DNA of 64,000 bases from DATEDA01 sp963827595 (GTDB taxonomy: Bacteria > Pseudomonadota > Gammaproteobacteria > Burkholderiales > SG8-39). Below the pieces are notes generated by a model. It saw only the letters and a program-made list of their open reading frames with translations. It ran no database searches and was not told the DNA's origin. Below are positions 1 through 8,359 of this stretch, piece by piece. Position 1 is the first letter of the stretch. The number at the start of each line of letters is the position of its first letter. Both the position numbers and the translations under genes were made by a program. The stretch spans positions 186,001 through 250,000 of the forward strand of contig CAWHBT010000006.1 in assembly GCA_963827595.1 (NCBI GenBank), written 5' to 3'.

Positions 1-433
1 CCTTCACCTTCTGCGCGAGCAGCTTGGTCTTGGGCTCGCCGACCTTGAACTCTTCGACGACCGAGAGCCGTCCTTCGCGGGCGAGCTGCGACAGGATCGA
101 GGCCATCCCGGCGCGGAACATCTTGCGGTTCACCTTCTGGCTGAAGTTCTCGTCCGGCGAGTTCGGGAAGATCCGGCCGCCGCCGCGCCACAGCGGACTG
201 CCGGCGAAGCCGGCACGCGCGCGGCCGGTGCCCTTCTGCCGCCAGGGCTTGCGGTGCGATTTGTTGACGTCGCCGCGCGCCTTCTGCGCGCGCGTGCCGA
301 GCCGCGCGTTCGCCTGGTACGCGACGACGAGCTGGTGCACCAGCGCCTCGTTGAACTCGCGGCCGAACGCGGCGTCGGAGGCGGCGACGGTCGTGGCGCT
401 CTTGCCCTGGTCGTTGATCAGCTTCAGGTCCAT
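1..433 (-). CDS. rplD: 50S ribosomal protein L4, 3' end cut by window edge
   Basis: Primary rRNA-binding protein of the large subunit; in many bacteria it also represses its own operon. Reading leftward from the ATG at 433, the frame stays open to the window edge, giving 144 of the usual roughly 206 residues. The N-terminus (MDLKLIND) and the conserved central segment with RKPWRQKGTGRAR, which enters the peptide exit tunnel region, identify it. It follows rplC with a 10-base gap, as in the S10 operon. Only the C-terminal third is missing, because of the window boundary and not because of a mutation. Confidence 0.96.
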   Translation of the reverse strand, partial: MDLKLINDQGKSATTVAASDAAFGREFNEALVHQLVVAYQANARLGTRAQKARGDVNKSHRKPWRQKGTGRARAGFAGSPLWRGGGRIFPNSPDENFSQKVNRKMFRAGMASILSQLAREGRLSVVEEFKVGEPKTKLLAQKVK

Positions 434-443
434 CGCCCCGCTC

Positions 444-1109
444 CTACTTCTTCGCCGGCGCGGACCGCTTGCGCGCCTTCGCTGCGGGCTTCACCACGAT
501 GTGGCCGCCTTCGTGGCCCGGCACCGAGCCCTTGACGAGCAGCAGTTGCCGCTCGGCGTCGATGCGCACGATCTCGAGGCTCTGCACGGTGCGCGCCTTG
601 GCGCCGAGGTGGCCGGGCATCCGCTTGCCCGGGAACACCCGGCCGGGGCTCTGGTTCTGGCCGGTCGAGCCGGGCGTCCGGTGCGAGATCGAGGCCCCGT
701 GGCTCGCGCGGTTCCCCGCCATGTGGTGGCGCTTGATGACCCCGGCGAAGCCCTTGCCGATCGAGGTGCCGGAGACGTCCACCATCTGGCCGACCGCGAA
801 AATGTCGACCCCGACCTTGGCGCCCGGCTGGAAGCCCGCGGCCTCGGTCTCCTTGATGCGGAACTCCTTCAGGACAGTTCCGCCTTCGACGCCCGCCTTG
901 GCGAAGTGGCCCGCCATCGGCTTGGTCACGCGCGCGGCGCGCCGCTTGCCGTAGACGACCTGCACCGCCGCGTAGCCGTCGGTGTCCGGTTTCTTGACTT
1001 GGGCGACCCGGTTGTCGGCGACGTGCAGCACCGTCACCGGGAGGCTGTCGCCGTCCGCGGTGAAGATCCGCGTCATGCCGACCTTGCGGCCGACGAGTCC
1101 CAGACTCAT
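444..1109 (-). CDS. rplC: 50S ribosomal protein L3
   Basis: Large-subunit assembly-initiator protein near the peptidyl transferase centre. The 221-residue product has the family N-terminus (MSLGLVGRKVGMTRIF), the central GASISHRTPGS region and the GKRMPGHLG loop where the methylated Gln region lies in other species. I chose the ATG at 1109 because it is preceded by an AGAAGGA-type ribosome-binding site and matches the family start. An upstream in-frame ATG would add 19 unconserved residues. It lies between rpsJ and rplD in the classic S10 order. A GC-rich inverted repeat sits in the 119-base gap from rpsJ. Confidence 0.97.
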   Translation of the reverse strand: MSLGLVGRKVGMTRIFTADGDSLPVTVLHVADNRVAQVKKPDTDGYAAVQVVYGKRRAARVTKPMAGHFAKAGVEGGTVLKEFRIKETEAAGFQPGAKVGVDIFAVGQMVDVSGTSIGKGFAGVIKRHHMAGNRASHGASISHRTPGSTGQNQSPGRVFPGKRMPGHLGAKARTVQSLEIVRIDAERQLLLVKGSVPGHEGGHIVVKPAAKARKRSAPAKK

Positions 1110-1196
1110 GTCTCGTTCCTTCTCGTTCGTTGCTCCGCCTTCCTCGGGGCGGAGGCCCGGCTGCAATTGGCCAGGCTACGTTTGCTTCACAAAAAT

Positions 1197-1222
1197 TCTC
1201 CGGGGCGGGCCAGGCCCGCCCC
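1197..1222 (-). repeat. GC-rich inverted repeat between rpsJ and rplC
   Basis: The 119-base gap between rpsJ and rplC contains a near-perfect palindrome (GGGGCGGGCC, one base, GGCCCGCCCC). There is no U-tract on either side, so it is not a canonical terminator. It may be a structured leader or an RNA processing site; its place just ahead of rplC makes a role in translation possible, but that is inference. Confidence 0.5.
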
Positions 1223-1228
1223 GTACGG

Positions 1229-1543
1229 CTATAGCTTGATTTCGACGTCCACGCCTGCCGGCAGATCGAGCTTCATCAGCGCATCCACCGTCTTGTCGGT
1301 CGGGTCGATGATGTCCATCAGCCGCTGGTGGGTGCGCATCTCGAGCTGGTCGCGCGACGTCTTGTTGACGTGCGGCGAGCGCAGGATGTCGAACCGCTGG
1401 ATCCGCGTCGGCAGGGGCACGGGCCCCTTCACGACCGCACCCGTGCGCTTCGCGGTGTCGACGATCTCGAGCGCGGACTGGTCGATCAGCTTGTAATCGA
1501 ACGCCTTGAGGCGGATCCGGATCTTCTGATTCTGCACGGCCAT
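1229..1543 (-). CDS. rpsJ: 30S ribosomal protein S10
   Basis: Small-subunit head protein and, as NusE, a partner of NusB/NusG in antitermination and transcription-translation coupling. The product is 104 residues, the normal length, with the family start (MAVQNQKIRIRLKAFDY) and the conserved VKGPVPLPT and HVNKTSRDQ segments. The gene starts only 15 bases after the stop of the upstream tuf copy, so the str and S10 operons appear to be joined here, as in many betaproteobacteria. Confidence 0.98.
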   Translation of the reverse strand: MAVQNQKIRIRLKAFDYKLIDQSALEIVDTAKRTGAVVKGPVPLPTRIQRFDILRSPHVNKTSRDQLEMRTHQRLMDIIDPTDKTVDALMKLDLPAGVDVEIKL

Positions 1544-1558
1544 GATGGTTCGCCTTCT

Positions 1559-2749
1559 CTATTCGACGACCTTGGTGACCACGCCGGCCCCGACGGTGCG
1601 GCCGCCCTCGCGAATCGCGAAGCGCAGCCCCTCCTCCATCGCGATCGGCGCGATCAGGCTCACCACGATCGACACGTTGTCCCCCGGCATCACCATCTCG
1701 GTGCCCGCCGGCAGCTCGGTCGAGCCGGTCACATCGGTGGTGCGAAAGTAAAACTGCGGCCGATAACCGTTGAAAAACGGCGTGTGCCGCCCGCCCTCCT
1801 CCTTCGAGAGCACGTACACCTCAGCAGCAAACTTGGTGTGCGGGGTGATCGAGGCGGGCTTCGCCAGCACCTGCCCGCGCTCCACCTCCTCGCGCTTGGT
1901 GCCCCGCAGCAGCACCCCGATGTTGTCCCCCGCCTGCCCCTCGTCCAGGAGCTTCCGGAACATCTCCACGCCCGTGCACACCGTCTTCTGCGTGGCCTTC
2001 AACCCCACGATCTCGATCTCCTCGCCCACCTTGACGATGCCCCGCTCCACCCGCCCGGTCACCACCGTCCCCCGGCCCGAGATCGAGAACACGTCCTCCA
2101 CCGGCATCAGAAACGGCCCGTCCAGCGCCCGCTTCGGCAGCGGAATGTGGCTGTCCAGAGCTTCGGCGAGCTTCATGATCGAGCCCTCACCCAGCTCGGA
2201 GGTGTCCCCCTCCAGGGCTTTGAGCGCACTGCCGATCACGATCGGGGTCTTGTCCCCCGGAAACTCGTACTTCGACAGCAACTCGCGCACCTCCATCTCC
2301 ACCAGGTCCAAGAGCTCCTTGTCATCGACCGTGTCGGCCTTGTTCAGGTACACCACGATGTAGGGCACCCCCACCTGGCGCGCGAGCAGAATGTGTTCCC
2401 GGGTCTGCGGCATCGGCCCGTCGGCCGCCGACACCACCAGAATCGCGCCATCCATCTGCGCCGCCCCGGTGATCATGTTCTTGATGTAGTCGGCATGCCC
2501 CGGGCAGTCGACGTGCGCGTAGTGCCGGTTCTTGGTCTGGTACTCGACGTGCGCCGTGTTGATCGTGATCCCGCGCGCCTTCTCCTCCGGCGCGTTGTCG
2601 ATCTGCTCGTAGTTGCGCGCCTCGCCCCCGTACTTCTTCGCCAGAATGTGCGTCATCGCCGCCGTCAGCGTCGTCTTGCCGTGATCGACGTGCCCGATCG
2701 TGCCCACATTCACGTGCGGCTTGGTCCGCTCGAACTTGCTCTTTGACAT
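1559..2749 (-). CDS. tuf: Elongation factor Tu, copy 1 (tufA position)
   Basis: GTPase that delivers aminoacyl-tRNA to the ribosome. The product is 396 residues with G1 GHVDHGKTTL, G3 DCPGHADY and G4 NKAD. The ATG at 2749 is preceded by a strong AAGGAGGT. It is the usual tufA, 18 bases after fusA. The protein is identical to the second copy at 24582-25772. I see three nucleotide differences between the two coding sequences (positions 1562, 1823 and 2444), all silent. Identity ends sharply near the coding boundaries, which points to gene conversion. Confidence 0.98.
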   Translation of the reverse strand: MSKSKFERTKPHVNVGTIGHVDHGKTTLTAAMTHILAKKYGGEARNYEQIDNAPEEKARGITINTAHVEYQTKNRHYAHVDCPGHADYIKNMITGAAQMDGAILVVSAADGPMPQTREHILLARQVGVPYIVVYLNKADTVDDKELLDLVEMEVRELLSKYEFPGDKTPIVIGSALKALEGDTSELGEGSIMKLAEALDSHIPLPKRALDGPFLMPVEDVFSISGRGTVVTGRVERGIVKVGEEIEIVGLKATQKTVCTGVEMFRKLLDEGQAGDNIGVLLRGTKREEVERGQVLAKPASITPHTKFAAEVYVLSKEEGGRHTPFFNGYRPQFYFRTTDVTGSTELPAGTEMVMPGDNVSIVVSLIAPIAMEEGLRFAIREGGRTVGAGVVTKVVE

Positions 2750-2754
2750 GTCGC
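1562..2754 (-). repeat. Direct repeat, copy 1 (tuf)
   Basis: This stretch is nearly identical to 24585-25777, at a constant offset of 23,023 bases and in the same orientation. The match covers the tuf coding sequence and stops about five bases before its start codon. Direct repeats of this length can recombine, duplicating or deleting the 22 kb in between (which includes rpoBC, so deletion would be lethal), and they can collapse in short-read assemblies. Confidence 0.9.
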
Positions 2755-2767
2755 GACCTCCTTGCTC

Positions 2768-4885
2768 TTACTTCTTATCGTCCTTGCCGGTGTACTTGTT
2801 GATGATCGCTTCCGCGATCGGCTTCGGCGCCTCGGTGTAGTGCCGGAACTCCATGGTGTACGTCGCCCGGCCCTGCGTGAGCGAGCGGAGCGTAGTCGCG
2901 TACCCGAACATCTCCGCGAGCGGCACCTCCGCGCGGATCGCCTTGGAGCCTCCGGGCATGTCTTCCATGCCCTGGATCATCCCACGCCGCCCCGAGAGAT
3001 CGCCGATCACGTCGCCCATCTTCTCCTCGGGCGTTTCCACCTCGACCGACATCATCGGCTCGAGGAGGATCGGCTGCGCCCGGCGCATGCCGTCCTTGAA
3101 GGCGATCGAGGCCGCCATGCGGAACGCGTTCTCGTTCGAGTCGACGTCGTGCGAGGATCCGTCGAACAGGGTCACCTTCACGTCCACGACCGGAAAGCCC
3201 GCGAGCACGCCGTTCGGCAGCGTCTCCTTGAGCCCCTTCTCGACCGCCGGAATGTACTCGCGCGGTACCGAGCCGCCCTTGACCGCGTCGACGAACTCGA
3301 AGCCCTTGCCAGGCTCGTTCGGGTCCAGCTTGAGCCACACGACGCCGTACTGGCCGCGGCCGCCCGACTGCTTGATGAACCGGCCCTCGACCTCGGGGCA
3401 GGGCCGCTTGATGGTCTCGCGGTACGCGACCTGCGGGGCGCCGACGTTGGCGTCGACACCGAACTCGCGCTTCATCCGGTCGACGATGATCTCGAGGTGC
3501 AGCTCGCCCATGCCGGAGATGATCGTCTGCCCCGACTCCTCGTCGCTGCGCACGCGGAATGACGGGTCTTCCTGCGCGAGCCGCCCAAGGGCGACGCCCA
3601 TCTTCTCCTGGTCGGCTTTGGTCTTCGGCTCGACGGCGACGTGGATCACCGGGTCGGGGAACACCATCCGCTCGAGGATGATGACCTTCTGCGGGTCGCA
3701 CAGCGTCTCGCCCGTGGTGACGTCCCTGAGGCCCACGGCGGCGGCGATGTCCCCGGCGCGAACTTCCTTGATCTCCTCCCGCTGGTTGGCGTGCATCTGG
3801 AGCACGCGCCCGATGCGCTCCTTCCGGCCGCGGAGCGACGTGTACACGGTATCGCCGGAGTTGAGCACCCCCGAGTACACGCGGAAGAAGGTCAGCTGGC
3901 CGACGTAGGGGTCGGTCAGGATCTTGAACGCGAGCGCGCTGAACGGCTGGTCGTCGGAGCGCCTGCGCTCGTCGGGCTGGCCGTTCTCCTTCACGCCCTT
4001 CACCGCCGGCCGGTCGCTCGGCGCCGGCAGGTAGTCGATGACCGCGTCGAGCATCGCCTGCACGCCCTTGTTCTTGAACGCCGAGCCGCACAGCATCGGC
4101 ACGATCTCGCCCTTGATCGTGCGCTCGCGCAGGCCGCGCTTGACGTCCTCGGCCGAGAGCGTGTGGCCCTCGAGGTACTTGTGCATGAGGTCTTCGTTCG
4201 CCTCGGCGGCGGCCTCCACCATCTTTTCGCGCCACTCCTCGGCGAGCACCTTCAGCTCGGCCGGGATCGCTTTCATCTCGAACTTCATCCCCTGCGTCCC
4301 GTCGTCCCAGTAGATCGCCTGCATGCGCACGAGGTCGACGACGCCGGCGAACTTGTCCTCGGCGCCGATCGGCACCTGGATCACGACCGGGTTGCCGTTC
4401 AGCTTCGACTTGATCTGGTCGTAGCACTTGAAGAAGTTCGCCCCGACCCGGTCCATCTTGTTGACGAACGCGAGCCGCGGGACGCCGTACTTGTTCGCCT
4501 GGCGCCAGACCGTCTCGGACTGGGGCTGCACGCCACCGACCGAGTCGTAGACCATGCAGGCGCCGTCGAGCACGCGCAGGCTCCGCTCGACCTCGATCGT
4601 GAAGTCGACGTGGCCGGGCGTGTCGATGATGTTGATGCGGTGCTCGGGGAGAACGCCTTCCATCCCCTTCCAGAAGCACGTCGTTGCGGCCGAGGTGATG
4701 GTGATGCCGCGCTCGCGCTCCTGCTCCATGTAGTCCATGACCGTGGCGCCGTCGTGGACCTCGCCCATCTTGTGCGACACCCCGGTGTAGAACAGGATGC
4801 GCTCGGTGGTCGTGGTCTTCCCGGCGTCGATGTGCGCGCTGATGCCGATGTTCCGATAGCGCTCGATTGGGGTTTTCCGGGGCAT
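2768..4885 (-). CDS. fusA: Elongation factor G
   Basis: Translocase GTPase of the elongation cycle. The product is 705 residues, typical for the longer EF-G1 type, with G1 AHIDAGKTTTTE, G3 DTPGHVDF and G4 NKMDR in the N-terminal G domain. Domains II-V follow and the C-terminus is lysine-rich. It lies between rpsG and tuf in the str operon. The 63-base gap from rpsG carries a perfect 10-bp inverted repeat (4901-4948). No frame problem is seen. Confidence 0.98.
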   Translation of the reverse strand: MPRKTPIERYRNIGISAHIDAGKTTTTERILFYTGVSHKMGEVHDGATVMDYMEQERERGITITSAATTCFWKGMEGVLPEHRINIIDTPGHVDFTIEVERSLRVLDGACMVYDSVGGVQPQSETVWRQANKYGVPRLAFVNKMDRVGANFFKCYDQIKSKLNGNPVVIQVPIGAEDKFAGVVDLVRMQAIYWDDGTQGMKFEMKAIPAELKVLAEEWREKMVEAAAEANEDLMHKYLEGHTLSAEDVKRGLRERTIKGEIVPMLCGSAFKNKGVQAMLDAVIDYLPAPSDRPAVKGVKENGQPDERRRSDDQPFSALAFKILTDPYVGQLTFFRVYSGVLNSGDTVYTSLRGRKERIGRVLQMHANQREEIKEVRAGDIAAAVGLRDVTTGETLCDPQKVIILERMVFPDPVIHVAVEPKTKADQEKMGVALGRLAQEDPSFRVRSDEESGQTIISGMGELHLEIIVDRMKREFGVDANVGAPQVAYRETIKRPCPEVEGRFIKQSGGRGQYGVVWLKLDPNEPGKGFEFVDAVKGGSVPREYIPAVEKGLKETLPNGVLAGFPVVDVKVTLFDGSSHDVDSNENAFRMAASIAFKDGMRRAQPILLEPMMSVEVETPEEKMGDVIGDLSGRRGMIQGMEDMPGGSKAIRAEVPLAEMFGYATTLRSLTQGRATYTMEFRHYTEAPKPIAEAIINKYTGKDDKK

Positions 4886-4900
4886 GGGGGAGCTCTTCCA

Positions 4901-4948
4901 GAACGGGTTCCTCGGTGGCGGTGCGAAGCGCCGCTCCCGAACCCGTTC
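4901..4948 (-). repeat. Perfect 10-bp inverted repeat between rpsG and fusA
   Basis: GAACGGGTTC at 4901-4910 pairs perfectly with GAACCCGTTC at 4939-4948. A second short GC stem can form inside the 28-base loop. The right arm reaches into the rpsG stop region. There is no U-run, so it is more likely an mRNA structure affecting fusA expression or RNA processing than a terminator. In E. coli the S7 autoregulatory target is between rpsL and rpsG, so this would be a different site. Confidence 0.6.
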
Positions 4949-5419
4949 CTAGAATCGGTAATGGGCAAAAGCCTTGTTGGCCTCCGCCATGCGGTGCACT
5001 TCCTCGCGCTTCTTCACCGCGCCCCCGCGGCCCTCGGCCGCCTCCATCAGCTCGTTCGCCAGCCGGAGATCCATCGACTTCTCGCCGCGCTTCTGCGCGG
5101 CCTCGCGCAGCCAGCGCATCGCCAGGGCCACGCGCCGGACCGGCCGTACTTCGACCGGCACCTGATAGTTGGCGCCGCCGACACGCCGGCTCTTCACTTC
5201 CACGGTCGGCTTGGTGTTCTGCACCGCCTGTGCGAACACCTCGATGGGGTCCTTGCCCGACTTGGACTTGATGCTGTTCAGCGCGCCGTAGACGATGCGC
5301 TCGGCCACCGACTTCTTGCCGCGCGTCATCAGGACGTTGACGAACTTCGAGACGTCGACGTTGCTGAACTTCGGGTCCGGCAGGATCTCGCGTTTCGGGA
5401 CTTCGCGGCGGCGGGGCAT
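4949..5419 (-). CDS. rpsG: 30S ribosomal protein S7
   Basis: Head-nucleating 16S rRNA-binding protein. The product is 156 residues, with the family start (MPRRREVPKREI) and the KSGKDPIEVF and GGANYQVPVEVR segments. The C-terminus ends in AHYRF, the short type. It sits 34 bases after rpsL in the str operon, a gap too short for the E. coli-type S7 translational repression element. Confidence 0.98.
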   Translation of the reverse strand: MPRRREVPKREILPDPKFSNVDVSKFVNVLMTRGKKSVAERIVYGALNSIKSKSGKDPIEVFAQAVQNTKPTVEVKSRRVGGANYQVPVEVRPVRRVALAMRWLREAAQKRGEKSMDLRLANELMEAAEGRGGAVKKREEVHRMAEANKAFAHYRF

Positions 5420-5453
5420 GGCTGGGATCGGCGCTAGGAGAGGGCTGAAACGG

Positions 5454-5831
5454 TTACGCGGCCTTGGGGCGCTTCGCGCCGTACTTCGAACGGGCCTGCT
5501 TGCGGTCCTTGACGCCCTGCGTGTCGAGGCTGCCGCGCACGATGTGGTAGCGCACCCCGGGCAGGTCCTTCACCCGGCCGCCGCGGATCAGCACGACCGA
5601 GTGCTCCTGCAGGTTGTGCCCCTCGCCGCCGATGTAGCTGATCACCTCGAAGCCGTTCGTCAGGCGGACCTTCGCCACCTTGCGCAGCGCCGAGTTCGGC
5701 TTCTTCGGCGTCGTCGTGTAGACGCGGGTGCACACCCCGCGCTTCTGCGGCGAGCGGCCGAGCGCCGGCACCTTGCTCTTGGTGATCGGGCTCGTGCGCC
5801 CTTTGCGCACCAGCTGGCTGATGGTCGGCAT
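5454..5831 (-). CDS. rpsL: 30S ribosomal protein S12
   Basis: Decoding-centre protein. The product is 125 residues. The segments TPKKPNSALRKVAKV and GRVKDLPGVRYH carry both lysines whose change gives streptomycin resistance (K43 and K88 regions), so the protein looks wild type. It is the first gene of the str operon. A near-consensus promoter lies about 160 bases upstream (5993-6022), and the leader between them can form several stems. Confidence 0.98.
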   Translation of the reverse strand: MPTISQLVRKGRTSPITKSKVPALGRSPQKRGVCTRVYTTTPKKPNSALRKVAKVRLTNGFEVISYIGGEGHNLQEHSVVLIRGGRVKDLPGVRYHIVRGSLDTQGVKDRKQARSKYGAKRPKAA

Positions 5832-5878
5832 GAAACAAACTCTCCAATGCGCGGGCGCCCCGCGCTGATCTGGGATCT

Positions 5879-5931
5879 ACAAGGGACCAGGACCGGGAAG
5901 GGACCCTTCCAGGCTCGACCTGCCCCCTTGT
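5879..5931 (-). repeat. Palindromic leader element upstream of rpsL
   Basis: In the str operon leader, ACAAGGG (from 5879) is complementary to CCCTTGT (ending 5931), and an inner GGAAGGG/CCCTTCC pair (one base between) can also form. The layout resembles an element in the tuf-tRNA-Trp spacer near 24490. It may be a leader structure or a dispersed intergenic repeat; its function is unknown. Confidence 0.45.
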
Positions 5932-5992
5932 GCGACTCGTGCCAGGAAAAACCGGGACGGTTGAGCGCCGCCCCGGGGCGAAAAGAGGCGGG

Positions 5993-6022
5993 ATTATAAA
6001 GGCTTTTTCGCGGGAGGGTCAA
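5993..6022 (-). promoter_or_regulatory. Sigma70 promoter of the str operon
   Basis: On the minus strand, TTGACC (6017-6022) is followed after 18 bases by a perfect TATAAT (5993-5998). Transcription would start near 5986, leaving a leader of about 155 bases before rpsL. This is one of the two best promoter matches in the window, as expected for ribosomal genes. Confidence 0.85.
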
Positions 6023-6123
6023 CGAAGGTGTGCGGTGCAACGCGCCTGCCGCGCGGGGCCCGGGACCCCCGGGTGGCCCCGGTATACTCGCCGCCGCCCC
6101 CGGGCCTCCAACATGGCATCCAG

Positions 6124-7239
6124 ATGACAAGCGCGCTCTTCTCGCCCCTTCGCCTCCGCGGCCTCACGCTCCCGAACCGGATCATCGTCTCGCCGATGTG
6201 CCAGTACTCGGCCGAGGACGGCTCCGCGACCGACTGGCACCTGATCCACCTCGGCCACCTCGCGCTCGGCGGGGCCGGGATGTTGTTCGTCGAGGCCACC
6301 GCCGTCGAGCCGATCGGCCGCATCACGCCGGGCTGCCATGGCCTTTACTCCGACGAGAACGAACGCGCGCTCGGTCGCGTGGTCGCCGCGGTTCGCCGGC
6401 ACTCGCCGGTCAGGCTCGGCATCCAGCTGGCCCACGCGGGCCGGAAGGGCTCGAGCGAGGTCCCGTGGCGGGGCGGCATGCTGATCCCGCCCGAGCAAGG
6501 CGGCTGGCGCCCGGTCGCGCCGTCGGCGTTGCCCCAGCACCCGCAGGAGCGGGCGCCAGTGGCGCTGGACGAGGCGGGGATCACGCGTATCCGCAACGCC
6601 TTCGTTGAGGCCGCTCGCCGGGCGTCGCGGCTCGGCTTCGACGCGCTCGAGTTGCACTCCGCCCACGGCTACCTGCTGCACGAGTTCCTGTCGCCGATCT
6701 CCAACCAGCGTGATGACGAGTACGGCGGCGCGCGCGAGAACCGGATGCGCTTTCCGCTCGAAGTGTTCGATGCGGTCCGCGCGGCCTGGCCAGTCGACAA
6801 GCCGCTCGGGGTGCGCATCTCGTCGACCGACTGGGTCGACGGCGGCTGGGACATCGAGGACTCGATCGTGTTCGCGCGCGAACTGAAGGCCCGCGGCTGC
6901 GACTGGATCGACTGCTCGGGGGGCGGCGTCTCGCCGCAGCAGAAGATCCCGCTCGGCCCGGGCTACCAGGTGCCGTTCGCACGGCGCATCCGCGCCGCGG
7001 TCGGGATCGCCACCATCGGCGTCGGGCTGATCACCGACACCAAACAGGCGGAAGCGATCGTGGCCGCGGGCGATGCGGACCTCGTCGCGATGGCCCGCGC
7101 CATGCTCTATGACCCGCGCTGGGCATGGCACGCCGCGGCGGCGCTGGGCGGGGAAGTGCATGCCCCCGAGCAGTACTGGCGTTGCGCGCCGCGCGAGGCC
7201 GGCCGGATCTTCGGCGATACGAAGCTCGGAATGCGCTGA
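6124..7239 (+). CDS. Old yellow enzyme-type NADH:flavin oxidoreductase (ene-reductase)
   Basis: FMN-dependent enzyme that reduces activated C=C bonds with NAD(P)H. The product is 371 residues with the YqjM/XenA-class signatures: SPMCQYSA near the N-terminus (including the class-typical Cys), the substrate-anion pair in HSAHGYLLHEFLSP, and the phosphate-binding end region before DPRWAWHAA. I chose the ATG at 6124 because the family N-terminus starts there (MTSALFSPLRLRGLTLPNR). It is divergent from rpsL across 291 bases and upstream of the paa genes. A role in aromatic catabolism is possible but not shown; the physiological substrate is unknown. A TATACT at 6083-6088 could be a -10 but has no good -35. 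Confidence 0.88.
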   Translation: MTSALFSPLRLRGLTLPNRIIVSPMCQYSAEDGSATDWHLIHLGHLALGGAGMLFVEATAVEPIGRITPGCHGLYSDENERALGRVVAAVRRHSPVRLGIQLAHAGRKGSSEVPWRGGMLIPPEQGGWRPVAPSALPQHPQERAPVALDEAGITRIRNAFVEAARRASRLGFDALELHSAHGYLLHEFLSPISNQRDDEYGGARENRMRFPLEVFDAVRAAWPVDKPLGVRISSTDWVDGGWDIEDSIVFARELKARGCDWIDCSGGGVSPQQKIPLGPGYQVPFARRIRAAVGIATIGVGLITDTKQAEAIVAAGDADLVAMARAMLYDPRWAWHAAAALGGEVHAPEQYWRCAPREAGRIFGDTKLGMR

Positions 7240-7281
7240 CGCGCGGTCGGGGCGCCCTCGGTCCGGGCGCTGCTCTGAAAA

Positions 7282-7310
7282 TTGACCGACCGGTCGGTTT
7301 ATGGCAGGAT
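7282..7310 (+). promoter_or_regulatory. Putative paa promoter with a TetR-type operator
   Basis: A perfect 14-bp palindrome, ACCGACCGGTCGGT, occupies 7285-7298. It overlaps a candidate -35 TTGACC (7282-7287), with a weak -10 (CAGGAT, 7305-7310) 17 bases on. ACCG/CGGT palindromes of this kind are typical targets of TetR-family PaaR repressors. The operon ends with a TetR gene (11051-11686), so autoregulated repression relieved by phenylacetyl-CoA is the natural inference. Confidence 0.7.
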
Positions 7311-7352
7311 GCCCGCTGCTCCGTCGGATCCGCGCCAGCTCGAGGAGGTGTC

Positions 7353-8348
7353 ATGTACACCCAGGCCATTGACCTGCCAGGGAAAGAGCCCAAGCCCGAG
7401 TCGACGGGCGAAGCGAGCCCCGACCAGGCCCGTTTCGACGCGAAGCTCGCCGCCGACCACAAGATCGAGCCGCGCGACTCGATGGCCGAGGCCTACCGCA
7501 AGACCCTCGTCCGGCAGATTTCCCAGCACGCCCACTCCGAGATCGTCGGCATGCTCCCCGAGGGGAACTGGATCACCCGGGCGCCGTCGCTCAAGCGCAA
7601 GACCATCCTGCTCGCGAAGGTGCAGGACGAGGCCGGGCACGGGCTCTACCTCTATGCCGCCGCCGAGACGCTGGGCGTGTCGCGCGACCAGCTGATCGAC
7701 GCGCTCCACTCCGGCAAGGCGAAGTACTCGTCGATCTTCAACTACCCGACGCTGACCTGGGCCGACATCGGCGTGATCGGCTGGCTCGTCGACGGCGCGG
7801 CGATCATGAACCAGATCCCGCTGTGCCGCTGCTCGTACGGCCCTTACGCGCGCGCGATGATCCGCATCTGCAAGGAGGAGTCGTTCCACATGCGCCAGGG
7901 CTACGACGCGCTGCTCGCGATGATGCGCGGCACGCCGGCGCAGCGCGCGATGGTGCAGGACGCGGTGAACCGGTGGTGGTGGCCGGTCCTGATGATGTTC
8001 GGGCCGCACGATCGGGACTCCCCGCACACCGGGCAGGCCATGAAGTGGGGCATCAAGCGGATCTCGAACGACGACCTGCGGCAGAAGTTCGTCGACGCGA
8101 CGGTGCCGCAGGCGGAGCTGCTGGGCGTGAAGCTCCCCGACCCCGCGCTCCGGTGGAACCCGGAGCGCGGCCACTACGACTTCGGCGCGATCGACTGGGA
8201 AGAGTTCTGGCGCGTCGTGAACGGCGACGGGCCGTGCAATCGCGAGCGGCTCGCCACGCGCGTGCGCGCCTACGACGAGGGCCGCTGGGTGCGCGACGCC
8301 GCGCTCGCCCACGCGGCGAAGCGCCGCGCCCGCGCGGCGAAGGCGTGA
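7353..8348 (+). CDS. paaA: Phenylacetyl-CoA 1,2-epoxidase, catalytic subunit PaaA
   Basis: Di-iron subunit of the multicomponent oxygenase that epoxidises the ring of phenylacetyl-CoA. The product is 331 residues. Two helix motifs supply carboxylate and His ligands: DEAGH at about 92-96 and EESFH at about 175-179. The ATG at 7353 has a GAGGAGGT ribosome-binding site ending 3 bases before it. It is the first gene of paaABCDE-R, 12 bases before paaB. The later genes of the pathway (paaF, G, H, J, K, Z) are not in the window. Confidence 0.96.
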   Translation: MYTQAIDLPGKEPKPESTGEASPDQARFDAKLAADHKIEPRDSMAEAYRKTLVRQISQHAHSEIVGMLPEGNWITRAPSLKRKTILLAKVQDEAGHGLYLYAAAETLGVSRDQLIDALHSGKAKYSSIFNYPTLTWADIGVIGWLVDGAAIMNQIPLCRCSYGPYARAMIRICKEESFHMRQGYDALLAMMRGTPAQRAMVQDAVNRWWWPVLMMFGPHDRDSPHTGQAMKWGIKRISNDDLRQKFVDATVPQAELLGVKLPDPALRWNPERGHYDFGAIDWEEFWRVVNGDGPCNRERLATRVRAYDEGRWVRDAALAHAAKRRARAAKA

Positions 8349-8359
8349 GGAGGAAAGCC

